The translations under genes and the position numbers were made by a program. Positions 32,284 to 41,683 of a stretch of 64,000 nt of DNA are shown here, in pieces. The notes below the pieces were generated by a model. The model ran no database searches and was not told where the DNA came from. It saw only the letters and a list, made by a program, of their open reading frames with translations. Position 1 is the first letter of the stretch, and each line of letters opens with the position of its first letter. Source of the stretch: Candidatus Hydrogenedentota bacterium (GTDB lineage: Bacteria > Hydrogenedentota > Hydrogenedentia > Hydrogenedentales > JAEUWI01); assembly GCA_016791475.1 (NCBI GenBank), contig JAEUWI010000019.1, positions 54,471 through 118,470 on the forward strand, in the 5' to 3' direction.

Positions 32284-34713
32284 CTAGTGATTAAAGATAA
32301 ATTCCTTCGAGTTCAACATGCTCCAGAACACGTCTTCCAGGGCTTCGCGCTTGTTCTCGGCATTGCCCACGTAGGTATTCAGCGTGGCCTTTTCCTCTTC
32401 CGTGGGGGTGCGGGATACCGCCGCCATGTAGAGCTTGTCGATAATCTGGTCCGGGGGCGTTTCCGCCGCCAGCAGAGAATCCAGCAAGCCGCCCTGACCC
32501 TTGATGGCGCTGTTGATGGTATCGCCATTGATCAGGTGAAGGGACTGGGCCAGATTGGGTTCGCCGCGACGCTCGCAGGTGCACACGGTCTCGCGCAGCG
32601 GCCGGCCGAATACTTCGAGGAAGTACACGCCGCTGTTGCCGCCGGCAACCTGGACGGCGCGGGCGCCCTTGGGCAGATTGGCGAACTTCACATCATTTCC
32701 GGTGACCTTTACGATGGCGTCCAGCATCTGCTCGGAAGTCAAACGGCGCACCTGCGCGTGGGAGAAATTCCGGGCGTCATTGTTTTCCGGCTCACGGGGC
32801 TGGGTGGACATCTGGTAGGTGTAGGAGTTGCAGATGTCGCGCACCAACTGGCGGAGATCGTACTTGTAGGCGATCATCTTTGTGCCGAGCTCTTCCAGGA
32901 GCTTCGGGTTCGTCGGCGGGTTGGTCACGCGCACGTCGTCCGGTGGATCGATGATGCCCGCGCCGAGGAAATGGGCCCACACGCGGTTTGCGAGATTCTT
33001 GGCGAACCAGGGATTCTCGGGCGAGGTGATCCACTCGGCCAGCACGGCGCGTCGGTCGCGACCGGCGATGTCGGGCACGGCGCCGCCGAGGAACTTGGGC
33101 GCCATGTTCTGCTTCGTGTTCAGGTGCTGCACTTCGCCGCCGCCCCGGTTGAAGATGATGGATTCCCGGGGATCGCTGGAAGCCTTCCGGCCCACCTGCG
33201 CGAAGAAGGCGGAGAAGGAATAGTAGTCGTCCATGGTCCACCGTTCGAAGGGGTGGTTATGGCACTGGGCGCACTTGAGCTGGATGCCCAGGAAGACCTG
33301 GGAAACGTTTTCCGCGATTACGAGGGGATCCTGCTCGATGACGTAGAAATTGGCGGCGGGATTGGTGAAATTACCGCCTTCGGCGCTGAGCAGTTCGCGG
33401 ACGAGCTCGTCCATTGGCGTGTTCGACATGATGGCCTGGCGCAGCCAGTCGTTGTAGCGGTGCATGCCTTTCCGGTCGAGCACGTTGGGGATCTCGGCTA
33501 CCCGCAACACTTCGGCCCACTTCATGGCCCAGAGCTCTGAGAATTCAGGGCGTTCCAGCAGGGTATCGATCAACTTTGCCCGTTTCGCGGGGTCGGCATC
33601 GGCGAGGAACGCCTGGGTCTCGTCCAGCGTGGGAATCGTACCGAGGATATCGACATAGGCCCGACGCACAAAGACTTCATCGCTGCAAAGTTCCGCCGGG
33701 GGAATGCGGAGCTTCTTGAGCTTATCAAAGACGAAGGTGTCCACGTAGTTGTGCTCGGCCACGTCGGGCCAGTTCACCGTGGCGCCCTGATCGACCACGA
33801 TGGCCTTGGACACGACGGCGAAGGTGCCGTAGCGCGCCATGACGTAGACCTCGCCCTTGTTTCCGGCCGTGGAGAGACCGGCGGGATTCACCGCGAGGGT
33901 GAGTTCGTCGCTGGAGCTGATGACGGCGGAATCCGTGACGTCGCGGGTGGAGCCGTCGTTGTAGTCGGCCATGACCACGAAGCGCTGATTGGATCCGGCG
34001 CCTTCGAGCACGGCCTCACTGGGGTAGATTTGGATGTTGGCCAGCTTTGGCAGTTCCTGGGGATCGGGCAGAGTGCCTTCTTTGATCCACTGGAGCATGG
34101 GCTCGTAAAGGCCGTCGCCCGGCTTGATGGCCGTGCCGCCTTCATGATCCACCGCGCCCATGGGCTTGAGGAGCATGAGGCTTTCTTCAGGCAGCGCGGC
34201 GTTGATACGGCGGCTGCTCTGGGCGCGGGTCAGGCTGATGTAATCGTATTGGGGATCGAAGCCGAAAAGGCTCAGGCGGAATCCGTTCTTGCCGGAGGCG
34301 CTGCCGTGGCAGCCGCCGGAGTTGCAGCCGGCGCGCATGAGCGCCGGCATGACATCGTTTCCGAAGGTGGTCGCGGGAACAAGCGCGGCATTCTTGACCT
34401 TTACCGGCACCTGCACGCTCTGGTCACCGTGGGTCACGGTGATGGTCGTCTCGCCATCGCCGAGGGCCCGCAGCTTGAGGTTTTCACCCCAGGCCGCGAT
34501 ATTCTCCGCGCCGAAGGTGACCTGAATCTGGGGGGTCACGTCCAGAGTCACGCCGTCGGGCCGTGTCACCACGGCAACAAGTCGCTCGAAATCGTGGGCG
34601 TTGTCCAGCGAAACCTGGCTGGGATACACCGCCAACTGCTGGGCCGCCGCCGCCAGGGGCATCGCGAAGGCCGCGCCGCACCAGAGGATCCAATTCTTGC
34701 GCATCATATCCAT
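32284..34713 (-). CDS. DUF1549/DUF1553 protein with Ig-like domain and two haem-binding-type motifs
   Basis: The product is 809 residues. The ATG at 34713 has AGGA six bases upstream, and the leader MDMMRKNWILW...AAAAQ is a signal peptide. An Ig-like (BIG2-type) part (about residues 25-120) precedes C-N-S-G-G-C-H, a C-x-x-x-C-H-type site. DUF1549 (about 330-520) includes LKCAQCHNHPFERWTMDDYY, with a real C-x-x-C-H. DUF1553 fills the rest (FAKNLANRVWAHFLGAGIIDPPDD). Such proteins are abundant in planctomycetes, usually beside DUF1501 proteins, and have no proved activity. Another Ig-like block lies near 250-330. Export to the periplasm or cell surface is expected. Confidence 0.9.
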   Translation of the reverse strand: MDMMRKNWILWCGAAFAMPLAAAAQQLAVYPSQVSLDNAHDFERLVAVVTRPDGVTLDVTPQIQVTFGAENIAAWGENLKLRALGDGETTITVTHGDQSVQVPVKVKNAALVPATTFGNDVMPALMRAGCNSGGCHGSASGKNGFRLSLFGFDPQYDYISLTRAQSSRRINAALPEESLMLLKPMGAVDHEGGTAIKPGDGLYEPMLQWIKEGTLPDPQELPKLANIQIYPSEAVLEGAGSNQRFVVMADYNDGSTRDVTDSAVISSSDELTLAVNPAGLSTAGNKGEVYVMARYGTFAVVSKAIVVDQGATVNWPDVAEHNYVDTFVFDKLKKLRIPPAELCSDEVFVRRAYVDILGTIPTLDETQAFLADADPAKRAKLIDTLLERPEFSELWAMKWAEVLRVAEIPNVLDRKGMHRYNDWLRQAIMSNTPMDELVRELLSAEGGNFTNPAANFYVIEQDPLVIAENVSQVFLGIQLKCAQCHNHPFERWTMDDYYSFSAFFAQVGRKASSDPRESIIFNRGGGEVQHLNTKQNMAPKFLGGAVPDIAGRDRRAVLAEWITSPENPWFAKNLANRVWAHFLGAGIIDPPDDVRVTNPPTNPKLLEELGTKMIAYKYDLRQLVRDICNSYTYQMSTQPREPENNDARNFSHAQVRRLTSEQMLDAIVKVTGNDVKFANLPKGARAVQVAGGNSGVYFLEVFGRPLRETVCTCERRGEPNLAQSLHLINGDTINSAIKGQGGLLDSLLAAETPPDQIIDKLYMAAVSRTPTEEEKATLNTYVGNAENKREALEDVFWSMLNSKEFIFNH

Positions 34714-34772
34714 TCGATTCCTGTCTGATTTTTCACTACCGTACTGAATTTCATGACCGCGTGCTTCGCCGA

Positions 34773-37133
34773 TCACGTGGCCGGGAAGCGCGTCTTTCGC
34801 ACGGGGGCGGCCGGTGCGCCTTCAACGGGCGGGGGTGGCGGCGGTGCGGCGGCCTGGAGTGTGGCGGGCAGTGGCTCATAGACCTTCAGGGCTCCGGCCC
34901 CGCCGCGGTGAATCACTTCACCCGCGCCGTTGTTGATGATGGTATCCACCAGAAGCCCTTCAAATTTTCCGACGGGCGCTTCGGGGGTAACGTTGATGGT
35001 GAACTTGAGTTCGGTCGTGTCTTTGGTAAAGGGCAGCGGATCCACCGTGATGCCGTTGGGCAGGCCAAGAATCTGCGCCTGGAAGGTGCCCTCGTAGGGC
35101 ACTTTCTGCTCGACGGTCACAATCATCTCCACGGGCTTGCCTTTTTCCGTCTCCACGGAGGCTACGTTGAAGTTCACCCAGGGGTCCTGCACTTCCACGG
35201 GCGCGGGCGCCGTGCACAACTCGTATCCGCCACCGACGGCCGCCACGAAGAGTTCGTGGACCTGGATCGCCGTGCCGGGGCGCACTTCAAGCCGGATCTG
35301 GGTCTCGGTCTGGTCCGGAGCAATCTGGGCGGTGCCGCCGCCCATGCCGCCGGGCAGCCAGGGGAAGCGCAGGTCGATGGGACCATTGAATCCCTCGGCC
35401 CGCGTGGCCTTGACCGTGAGCATGCGGTAGGTGTTGATAACGGTGGGGACCGGCGGCGGAACCAGCTCCACGCTGAAGGGGGCGGGCTCGCTCACCGCGA
35501 CGGCGAGTTTGTCCACCATGCGACCAAAGAAGGTCGTGTCGTTGTTGCCCTGAATCAAGCGCACTTCCTGCTCCAGTCCGCCATTGAGGGTACTGCCCTC
35601 CTGCTGGAGCGTTCCGCGCACATCCACGAGGGAACCGGCGGTCGCCGCTTCGGGGGTGGCGTGTAGAATGATGGGGAGCAGCGATTGGCCCGCGGGAATG
35701 ACGGGCGTGCTGGCGGTGACGCCCTCGGGCAGCCCGAGCAACTCCACCTTGATGGGGCCGTCGAAGTCCTGCCGGGACACGTTGGCCAGGAGATAGGCGT
35801 GGTTGTTTTTCGGGACAACGGAGCTGACCGGTCGATTTTCCAGGAGACTCAAGGTCAGCGCGGGCTCCACGGCGGTGGCTTCGATCCGATAGGAGAAGGT
35901 GTCGCCGCCACGGTTCAAGTGATCGCGCACGGAGACCAGATAGGCGCCATCGGCGGGCAGGGTAACGCGCACCTTGCTGTCCACGGCGGCCGCGTCATCA
36001 TCCGCGGCGAGGGTGCCCCCGTCGGGGTTGTGTACCACGAGGACACTGTCCAGGGGAGAGCCCAGGGCGCGCGCCCAGGTGCGTACGTCCAGCACTTGAC
36101 CGGCCTTGCCGTCGAACTTGAAGAAGTCCACATCGCCTTCGGCGCCGATGACGCCGTCAAAAGCCCCGGCGGCTGTGCCGGGGGTGGCCTCGGCCACGGC
36201 GTTGTTCGGCTCGACTTCCACCACCCCCGGGAGGGTGGTCGCCCTGAAGGGCAGGCTGGTGGGGGCGATGCCGGCCTCCGTCATGGCGGCAAGCTGGATC
36301 ACGCCATGGGTGTTTTCAGGCACTTTGACGGTCTGGGGCGCCGTTCCCGAATCACCCAGCCAGGTAAGCTGCACTTCGGAGCCGGGCGCGCCGCCCAGCG
36401 GGGAAACGGCGAGGGGCCGGGGAAATTGGCCTATGTGGAGCCGGTAATAGAAATTGCCGCCGCCGCCGTAGGCCGCTTCGCTCACCACGATCTGGTGTTT
36501 GCCGGTCTCGGTCGAGGTATAGACGAAACCCGCATCCTGCTTGAAGAGCTGGGTATCGTCCGCCGATACCCGTTCGTGGCCCTCGGGTCCGAAGAGGCGC
36601 AGCTTGGGATCAAACAACGTATCGCCGAGGCGGAGGGCCTCGACTTCCACGGCGATGCGATCACCGGGGTTGAGCGTTACGGCGAAGTAATCCACGTCTT
36701 CCGAGGTAACCACGCCATTGATGGTGGTGCCCATGGCGATATCGGCGGACTCTTCCGGCTTGTTGTTCGGCTCGGCCTCCTGAATTTCCTTCAGGGCGCC
36801 GACGCTGATCACCTTGAGAATGGACACGCCGGTTTTCGTGCGGACCCGGATTCCGTGGGAACCCACGGGGCAATCGGGCGCGACGCGCAGCACGGCTTTG
36901 GCGGCTTTGCCATCTTCCTGGGGCGTTATGGACACCATCTCGATACCCGTGTCGTGAAACAGGATATCGACGGCGTCCGCCAGGCTGTCGCCGACGAGCG
37001 TCACCTCCGTTTCCGCGCCGCGGGGAATACCGCGCGGCATGATGGTGACGAGATTGGGCGCGATGGCGCCCGCCACGAAACTGAACAGGATACTGCCCAG
37101 AATCGCGAGGATATGGAATTGATGCTTGCGCAT
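34773..37133 (-). CDS. Large secreted PPC-domain protein (pre-peptidase C-terminal type repeats)
   Basis: The product is 786 residues. The ATG at 37133 (MRKHQFHILAILGS) has GGAAG eight bases upstream; the frame extends a further seven codons but without a good site. The signal peptide ends near residue 24. The first 110 residues resemble an IPT/TIG-like domain (TEVTLVGDSLADAVDILFHD). Two PPC-type domains follow, each with E-x-E-P-N-N, D-V-D-Y-F and a G-x-x-x-x-x-V-x-V core (about 120-230 and 310-415), then beta-sandwich repeats. No protease domain is attached. It may bind carbohydrates or proteins outside the cell as partner of its DUF1501/1549 neighbours. Confidence 0.85.
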   Translation of the reverse strand: MRKHQFHILAILGSILFSFVAGAIAPNLVTIMPRGIPRGAETEVTLVGDSLADAVDILFHDTGIEMVSITPQEDGKAAKAVLRVAPDCPVGSHGIRVRTKTGVSILKVISVGALKEIQEAEPNNKPEESADIAMGTTINGVVTSEDVDYFAVTLNPGDRIAVEVEALRLGDTLFDPKLRLFGPEGHERVSADDTQLFKQDAGFVYTSTETGKHQIVVSEAAYGGGGNFYYRLHIGQFPRPLAVSPLGGAPGSEVQLTWLGDSGTAPQTVKVPENTHGVIQLAAMTEAGIAPTSLPFRATTLPGVVEVEPNNAVAEATPGTAAGAFDGVIGAEGDVDFFKFDGKAGQVLDVRTWARALGSPLDSVLVVHNPDGGTLAADDDAAAVDSKVRVTLPADGAYLVSVRDHLNRGGDTFSYRIEATAVEPALTLSLLENRPVSSVVPKNNHAYLLANVSRQDFDGPIKVELLGLPEGVTASTPVIPAGQSLLPIILHATPEAATAGSLVDVRGTLQQEGSTLNGGLEQEVRLIQGNNDTTFFGRMVDKLAVAVSEPAPFSVELVPPPVPTVINTYRMLTVKATRAEGFNGPIDLRFPWLPGGMGGGTAQIAPDQTETQIRLEVRPGTAIQVHELFVAAVGGGYELCTAPAPVEVQDPWVNFNVASVETEKGKPVEMIVTVEQKVPYEGTFQAQILGLPNGITVDPLPFTKDTTELKFTINVTPEAPVGKFEGLLVDTIINNGAGEVIHRGGAGALKVYEPLPATLQAAAPPPPPPVEGAPAAPVRKTRFPAT

Positions 37134-37168
37134 ATCAGTACTTCCGATCGGCACGGGCCGTTACTTCC

Positions 37169-38509
37169 TCAGACGATATTCTGGATGACGCTGCCGCCCC
37201 GGATAATATCGATGGGGCGGTTGCCGGCGCTCATGAGGCGCTCGCTGGGATCGATGCCGAGCTGGGTGTATATGGTGGCGCCGAGATCATTGGGCGTCAC
37301 AATGTTGTCGGTGGGCTCGGTGCCCTGGGCATTGGTGGCGCCGTGGATAATGCCGCCCTTGATGCCGCCGCCGGCGAGGGCCACGCTGAAGGCCTTTGGC
37401 CAGTGATCGCGGCCGCCGTCCTTGTTCAACTTGGCCGTGCGGCCGAATTCCGTGGCCAGAATGACCATCGTGGACTGGAGCAGGCCGCGGCGATCAAGAT
37501 CCCGAATAAGGGTGGAAAGTCCCTGGTCGATGGAGGGGAACTGACCTTCCATGGCCCGCTTGATCCCGATGTGCATGTCCCATCCGCCGTCGCTGACGGT
37601 GATGAAACGCGCGCCGCCCTCGACGAGACGGCGGGCCAGCAACAGGCGCTGGCCGAAAGCGTGGCGACCGTATTCATCGCGGATCTCCGCCGGTTCGGCA
37701 TCGATATTGAAAGCCTCGCGGGCATCCTGGGAACTGATGAGGGAGTAGGCGCGCTGGTAGTAGGAGTTCATGGCCTCCAGGGCGTCGCTCTTTTCGAGGG
37801 CGTTGAAGTGGCTGTCCACGGACGCCAGCAGGCTCTTGCGCTTTTCCATGCGCTCGGGGGTCACGCCCTCGGGCAGATTCAGGTCGCGCACTTTGAAGCC
37901 GTTGGTGGCCGGTTCGCCGCCCACGGAAAAGGCGCCATAGGCCGAGCTCAGGTAACCCGTGCCGTAGTAGGGAATGTCCGCCATGGGGATACTGACATAG
38001 GGGGGGATGTTGTTTCTGGAGCCCAGCTTGTGGGAGATGACGGAGCCAAAGCTGGGGTACTGGATGGCGGGGCTGGGGCGGTAGCCCGTGAGCATGTTGT
38101 GCTGGCCGCGCTCGTGGGCCGCTTCGCCATGGCTCATGGAACGAATGACGGTCATCTTGTCCGCCACCTGCGCCAGGCGCTGGAGCTGGCCGCCAAAGTA
38201 CTCGCCGGTATTCGTTTGAACCGATCCCAGCTCGCCCCGATATTCGATGGGGGCGTAGGGTTTGGGATCAAAAGTATCGATATGGGTCATGCCGCCCGAC
38301 AGGAAGATGAAGATGGCGGATTGGGCTTTGGGCACGATACCCGCCGCGGCTTCCTGGGCCTGAAGCTGGAAATAGTCGCCCAGAGTAAGCCCCAGTCCAC
38401 CCAGGACGCCCACCTTCAGGAAGGCACGGCGGCTCGGACCAGCGCAGGGTTGGGTGACGGGTGTTTCACTGCTTGTCCGGAGAATGTTGGGGGAAAACTG
38501 CTTAATCAT
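37169..38509 (-). CDS. DUF1501 protein (Tat-exported sulfatase/phosphatase-fold family)
   Basis: The product is 446 residues. R27-R28-AFLK followed by VGVLGGLGLTLG is a twin-arginine leader. DUF1501 landmarks are IFIFLSGGMTHIDTFDPKP, IRSMSHGEAAHERGQHNMLTG, FITVSDGGWDMHIGI and ILATEFGRTAKLNKDGGRDHW. The fold belongs to the alkaline-phosphatase superfamily, and the aspartate/histidine pattern (THIDTFD, GGWDMH, GRDHW) would bind metal. The family function is unknown. It is the first gene of a five-gene minus-strand locus and has GAGGA about 10 bases before the ATG. Confidence 0.93.
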   Translation of the reverse strand: MIKQFSPNILRTSSETPVTQPCAGPSRRAFLKVGVLGGLGLTLGDYFQLQAQEAAAGIVPKAQSAIFIFLSGGMTHIDTFDPKPYAPIEYRGELGSVQTNTGEYFGGQLQRLAQVADKMTVIRSMSHGEAAHERGQHNMLTGYRPSPAIQYPSFGSVISHKLGSRNNIPPYVSIPMADIPYYGTGYLSSAYGAFSVGGEPATNGFKVRDLNLPEGVTPERMEKRKSLLASVDSHFNALEKSDALEAMNSYYQRAYSLISSQDAREAFNIDAEPAEIRDEYGRHAFGQRLLLARRLVEGGARFITVSDGGWDMHIGIKRAMEGQFPSIDQGLSTLIRDLDRRGLLQSTMVILATEFGRTAKLNKDGGRDHWPKAFSVALAGGGIKGGIIHGATNAQGTEPTDNIVTPNDLGATIYTQLGIDPSERLMSAGNRPIDIIRGGSVIQNIV

Positions 38510-38841
38510 GAAAGTATCATCCTCATAAAAACCGTTGGGGGTAGGACACTTAACTCACATTTGATCCGAAACGGAACGTTCCAAACATCCGGACCTTGAC
38601 ATGCCATCCACAGTCCGCAGACTTCCCGATTGCGGGCCCGATCAACATCGAACCAAGCCTGCGCGCACTTAAAGTACGACGGGCGTTGCACTTGCAACAC
38701 CTACACCACGCCTGTGTCTGGGTTATAGTCTCGCCATATCGTATGTTTATCCCCGCAACAGGCAAAAAGTTTCCTGCGGGAGAAAAAAATGATGGGTGGA
38801 TTCCCGGGTCCCCCGACTCGGCGCGGAAATCCCACTGGAGG
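38510..38841. other. Gene-free region upstream of the DUF1501 locus
   Basis: 332 bases between the DUF1501 start and the response-regulator stop (both on the minus strand). Noted here are a 6-2-6 palindrome GTTGCA-CT-TGCAAC at 38685-38698 and a TATAAC hexamer (minus strand) near 38722-38727. No credible gene is seen. The promoter of the five-gene locus should be here. Confidence 0.5.
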
Positions 38842-39204
38842 TTAAAGCAGTTCCCGAATCGCGTCCAGGAGCTCTTCGCACCGGAATGGCTTGCGAAAGG
38901 TGCGACTTGCGCCCAGCTTGAGGGCTGCGGGCAGAAAATCGGTGCCGATGGTCCGGGACCCTCCGGATACCGCGATGATCTTGGGGGGATCTTTCTCCTT
39001 GCGAAAGGCCATGAGGGTTTCCAGGCCCTCTTTTCCGGGCATGAGGAGGTCCAGAATGATCAGATCCACTTTGATGGATCGCGTAACTTGTAGCGCGGCC
39101 TCTCCCTCTTCCGCTTCAGAGACCAGATAGCCATTCTGTTGCAACTTGGCAGTGAGCATGGCCCGGACTTGGGGCTCGTCGTCAACAACGAGTATATGAC
39201 TCAT
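38842..39204 (-). CDS. Stand-alone response-regulator receiver protein
   Basis: The product is 120 residues from ATG 39204 (MSHILVVDDEPQVR). The acidic pocket is D8-D9, the phosphoacceptor D52 lies in LIILDLLMPGKEG, and K105 in FRKPF completes the site. No output domain follows, so it acts by protein contact (CheY/Spo0F-like) or with a partner kinase elsewhere. The frame opens four codons earlier at a TTG, which is less likely. No histidine kinase is adjacent. Confidence 0.85.
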   Translation of the reverse strand: MSHILVVDDEPQVRAMLTAKLQQNGYLVSEAEEGEAALQVTRSIKVDLIILDLLMPGKEGLETLMAFRKEKDPPKIIAVSGGSRTIGTDFLPAALKLGASRTFRKPFRCEELLDAIRELL

Positions 39205-39362
39205 TCCTCGATCCAATCTCTCAATATTTTGTGCCCCGGGAACAGCGGCGCGAATTCAATCGCCCACCCCCAAGTCGCATTGCCCATCGTAGTGAGTATA
39301 CCATGAATTCTGTTCCATTCGAAAAATTTCCGGTCCCGAATCCGGGGACCTACGTGCCAAAC

Positions 39363-40103
39363 TCAGAACCAGGCGGTCCATTGCCGGATATGGAGGGCTT
39401 CCACGACCCCCGGCGTGGCCAGCGCGGCGGCAAAACCGGTGGGCACTTCGAGGGGATAGAGGCGCCAGGGTGTCCGGGCCCATTCGGGCAGATCGATCTG
39501 GATCACCTCCGCCTTTCCCGGGGCCACGACCACGGAGAACTTGTCCAGCGGCGTGGCCAGCCCGGTGCCCCACGCTTTGAGGAGCGCCTCTTTGCTGGAC
39601 CAGCACTGGTAAAAGGCGGGACATTGCTGTGCTTCGGGGAGGGCCATTAATTGCGCCCGCTCGGCTTCCGAGAAAAAGCGTCGGGCGATAGGCAGTAGAT
39701 CGCGGGACTCCTTAACGGCTTCAAGATCGACCCCAACGGTGTCGAAGCCCGCGACGGCGCAGAGCGCCCTTGAGGCGCTGTGCGACAGATTGAACGCGAA
39801 GGGTGTCGCCGCCGCGCAGGGGGCCAGGGCCGGTTTCCCCTGGGTGCAGTAAGTAAATTCAATGGACTCGGGCGCCTGAGAAAGATAGCGCCCCAGCAAT
39901 AAGCGCAGCCGCGCACGGCCGACGATGAAGCGTTCGCGGTGGATCTCGCGAATGAGGCGTGCGGCACGCTTCTGTTCCTCCCGGTTCAGCAGCGCACGGT
40001 AGCGGTCCATGTCCTCCGCCGGGGCATCCAGGTCGAAGTGCCAGAGGTGTACCTCGCCGGGGCCCGGGCGCGTCAGTGTACTGCGGTCCTGGTACTCACT
40101 CAC
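39363..40103 (-). CDS. 4'-phosphopantetheinyl transferase (Sfp-type)
   Basis: The product is 246 residues. The GTG at 40103 has GAGG eight bases upstream and overlaps the end of the upstream gene by 8 bases. It transfers phosphopantetheine from CoA to acyl- or peptidyl-carrier proteins. The Mg-binding motifs are GVDLEAV and the W-S-S-K-E-A-x-x-K motif in WSSKEALLKAWGTGL, and FNLSHSASRALCAVA is the family landmark before them. The length indicates the Sfp/Gsp type. No carrier-protein or NRPS/PKS gene is nearby. Confidence 0.92.
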   Translation of the reverse strand: MSEYQDRSTLTRPGPGEVHLWHFDLDAPAEDMDRYRALLNREEQKRAARLIREIHRERFIVGRARLRLLLGRYLSQAPESIEFTYCTQGKPALAPCAAATPFAFNLSHSASRALCAVAGFDTVGVDLEAVKESRDLLPIARRFFSEAERAQLMALPEAQQCPAFYQCWSSKEALLKAWGTGLATPLDKFSVVVAPGKAEVIQIDLPEWARTPWRLYPLEVPTGFAAALATPGVVEALHIRQWTAWF

Positions 40104-40527
40104 GATGGGCAACCTCGGAAACCGCACGCTCTGTCAGGGTCTGGAGGGCATCGGAGTCGTGAAAGCCGAAGGTGCGGCTGAGGACGCGCCCGCGCGGGTC
40201 CAATATCACGAATGCCGGCACGGCCGCAACGTCGTAGCGCTGGCCGACCCAGGGGAACTGGTCGATATCGACCTTCACTGGAACAAGGCTTTCCAGGGCA
40301 GATGCGAGATTGGGGTCTCCGAAGCTGTCCCGCTCTACTCGCCGACAGATGTTGCACCAGGCGGCTGTGACATAAAGAAAGACGGGCTTCTCCTCACGGC
40401 GTGCGGCTTCGAGCGCGAGCGGCAGGGAGTCTCGCCAGGGGATGGGTGGACCCGGCTCGGGACGGCATGCCGTCGCGAGGACCAGCATGGCGAGGGCCGC
40501 CATGGTGTTGCGGTGGTGGTGTCCCAT
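40096..40527 (-). CDS. Thioredoxin-fold lipoprotein (DsbD-C/TlpA-like)
   Basis: The product is 143 residues from ATG 40527. The lipobox is VLATA-C21, so it is probably anchored to a membrane. The redox motif W-C58-N-I-C61 and the cis-proline in AAVPAFVILDPRG indicate a thioredoxin fold of the thiol:disulfide type. It starts 44 bases downstream of the terminator after coxD and so is a separate unit, but lying next to oxidase genes it may help to mature CuA or haem proteins. The stop overlaps the transferase start. Confidence 0.8.
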   Translation of the reverse strand: MGHHHRNTMAALAMLVLATACRPEPGPPIPWRDSLPLALEAARREEKPVFLYVTAAWCNICRRVERDSFGDPNLASALESLVPVKVDIDQFPWVGQRYDVAAVPAFVILDPRGRVLSRTFGFHDSDALQTLTERAVSEVAHRE

Positions 40528-40570
40528 AAACCGCGTGTTTTCCTGCCCGTGGGGCTGATGCGGGTGCATT

Positions 40571-40606
40571 ACAGAAAGGCCCGCCCCCCGGACTGGGGAG
40601 CGGACC
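40571..40606 (-). terminator. Minus-strand terminator ending the cox/act operon
   Basis: On the minus strand GGTCCGCTCCCC pairs with GGGGGGCGGGCC (12 bp, two G-U pairs) around a five-base loop, followed by TTTCTGT. It lies 31 bases after the coxD stop. Confidence 0.75.
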
Positions 40607-40636
40607 TCGGATTTCTACGCTACATTGCGGGGCCGG

Positions 40637-40960
40637 TCATCCCGTGTAGGGATTGGCCGTAAACGGCGAGGTGCCGTAGATACGGCCCATGTAGTCCGCA
40701 AAAAGAAGAGTAATGAAAATGACCAGCCACAGGAAGCCGGCACTCGCGAAGATGCGCGTCAGGTTGGTGCCGTATTTCACGTGCATGAAGAACATGACGA
40801 TCAGGGACACCTTCGTGAAGGCGATCATGAGGGCGATGATCAGGTTCGCGAGGGGATTGATGTGCATGTAGTATGCGGCAATCGTCAGGAACATGAAGGC
40901 CATCAGGGCGATAAGGACCTGCGAGTAGGTGCGCGGCGTTACGATGTGGTGTTGGGACAT
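40637..40960 (-). CDS. coxD: Cytochrome c oxidase subunit IV (prokaryotic type)
   Basis: The product is 107 residues with three hydrophobic helices (about residues 14-30, 37-60 and 69-89). It contains the family-like motif IAFTKVSLIVMFFMHVKYG. The subunit stabilises the oxidase and has no cofactors. It is the last gene of the operon, 36 bases after coxC. Confidence 0.85.
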   Translation of the reverse strand: MSQHHIVTPRTYSQVLIALMAFMFLTIAAYYMHINPLANLIIALMIAFTKVSLIVMFFMHVKYGTNLTRIFASAGFLWLVIFITLLFADYMGRIYGTSPFTANPYTG

Positions 40961-40996
40961 GCTCTTAATACTTTCCTTGGTGGTTCAAGCCGGCGA

Positions 40997-41683
40997 TCAG
41001 GTGACGAGATAGAACATGGGGAACAGGAAAACCCAGACGATATCGACAAAGTGCCAGTACAAGCCGAAGAAGAGGATCGGCATGTAGCGCTTGGGACCGA
41101 ACTTGTTCATCTTCGCCATGACCATGAGTACGGCGAGGATGCCGAAGCCGATGATCATGTGGAAGGCGTGCATTCCGGTCATGACGTAATAGAGGAAGAA
41201 GAACAACTCCGAGTGGCCCTGTTCCGGGAAGGAAGCCAAGGTCGGGTAGTGATGAGGATCGGGATGCCAGAGCGAGCCCGGGAAGACCCCGTACGCGATC
41301 TTGGGACCCCACTCAAACTGGAGCTTGATGGCCACGAAGGCGAGACCGAGCACCATGGTGGCGCCGAGGCACCGGAAGAGCCACTTGCTGTTGCCCACCT
41401 GGCAATAGTACACGCCCATGGCCATGGTGAAACTGCTCAGGAGCAGGATGATGGTATTGATCGCGCCGATACCCCAGCTCAACTGGGCGCTTCCATTCAC
41501 GAAGGCGTCGAAGTACATGTACCGATAGACGGAGTAGGCCATGAAGAGCCCGCCGAAGAACATGACTTCCTGGGCCAGGAAGAGCCACATGCCCAGCGTG
41601 CAGGATTCTTCCTGCTGCTCGATGGTCTCAAAATGGTGCGCCAAATACGGATTGTGTTCGGCGTTCGCGTGTGCACTAGACAC
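40997..41683 (-). CDS. coxC: Cytochrome c oxidase subunit III
   Basis: The product is 228 residues and starts with a GTG at 41683 that overlaps the coxA stop by 8 bases. Seven helices are expected; visible markers are [20 protein letters not shown] at the N-terminus, [15 protein letters not shown] and [21 protein letters not shown] at the end. The conserved glutamate lies in LAQEVMFF. The size is that of short bacterial subunit III. Confidence 0.95.
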   Translation of the reverse strand: MSSAHANAEHNPYLAHHFETIEQQEESCTLGMWLFLAQEVMFFGGLFMAYSVYRYMYFDAFVNGSAQLSWGIGAINTIILLLSSFTMAMGVYYCQVGNSKWLFRCLGATMVLGLAFVAIKLQFEWGPKIAYGVFPGSLWHPDPHHYPTLASFPEQGHSELFFFLYYVMTGMHAFHMIIGFGILAVLMVMAKMNKFGPKRYMPILFFGLYWHFVDIVWVFLFPMFYLVT

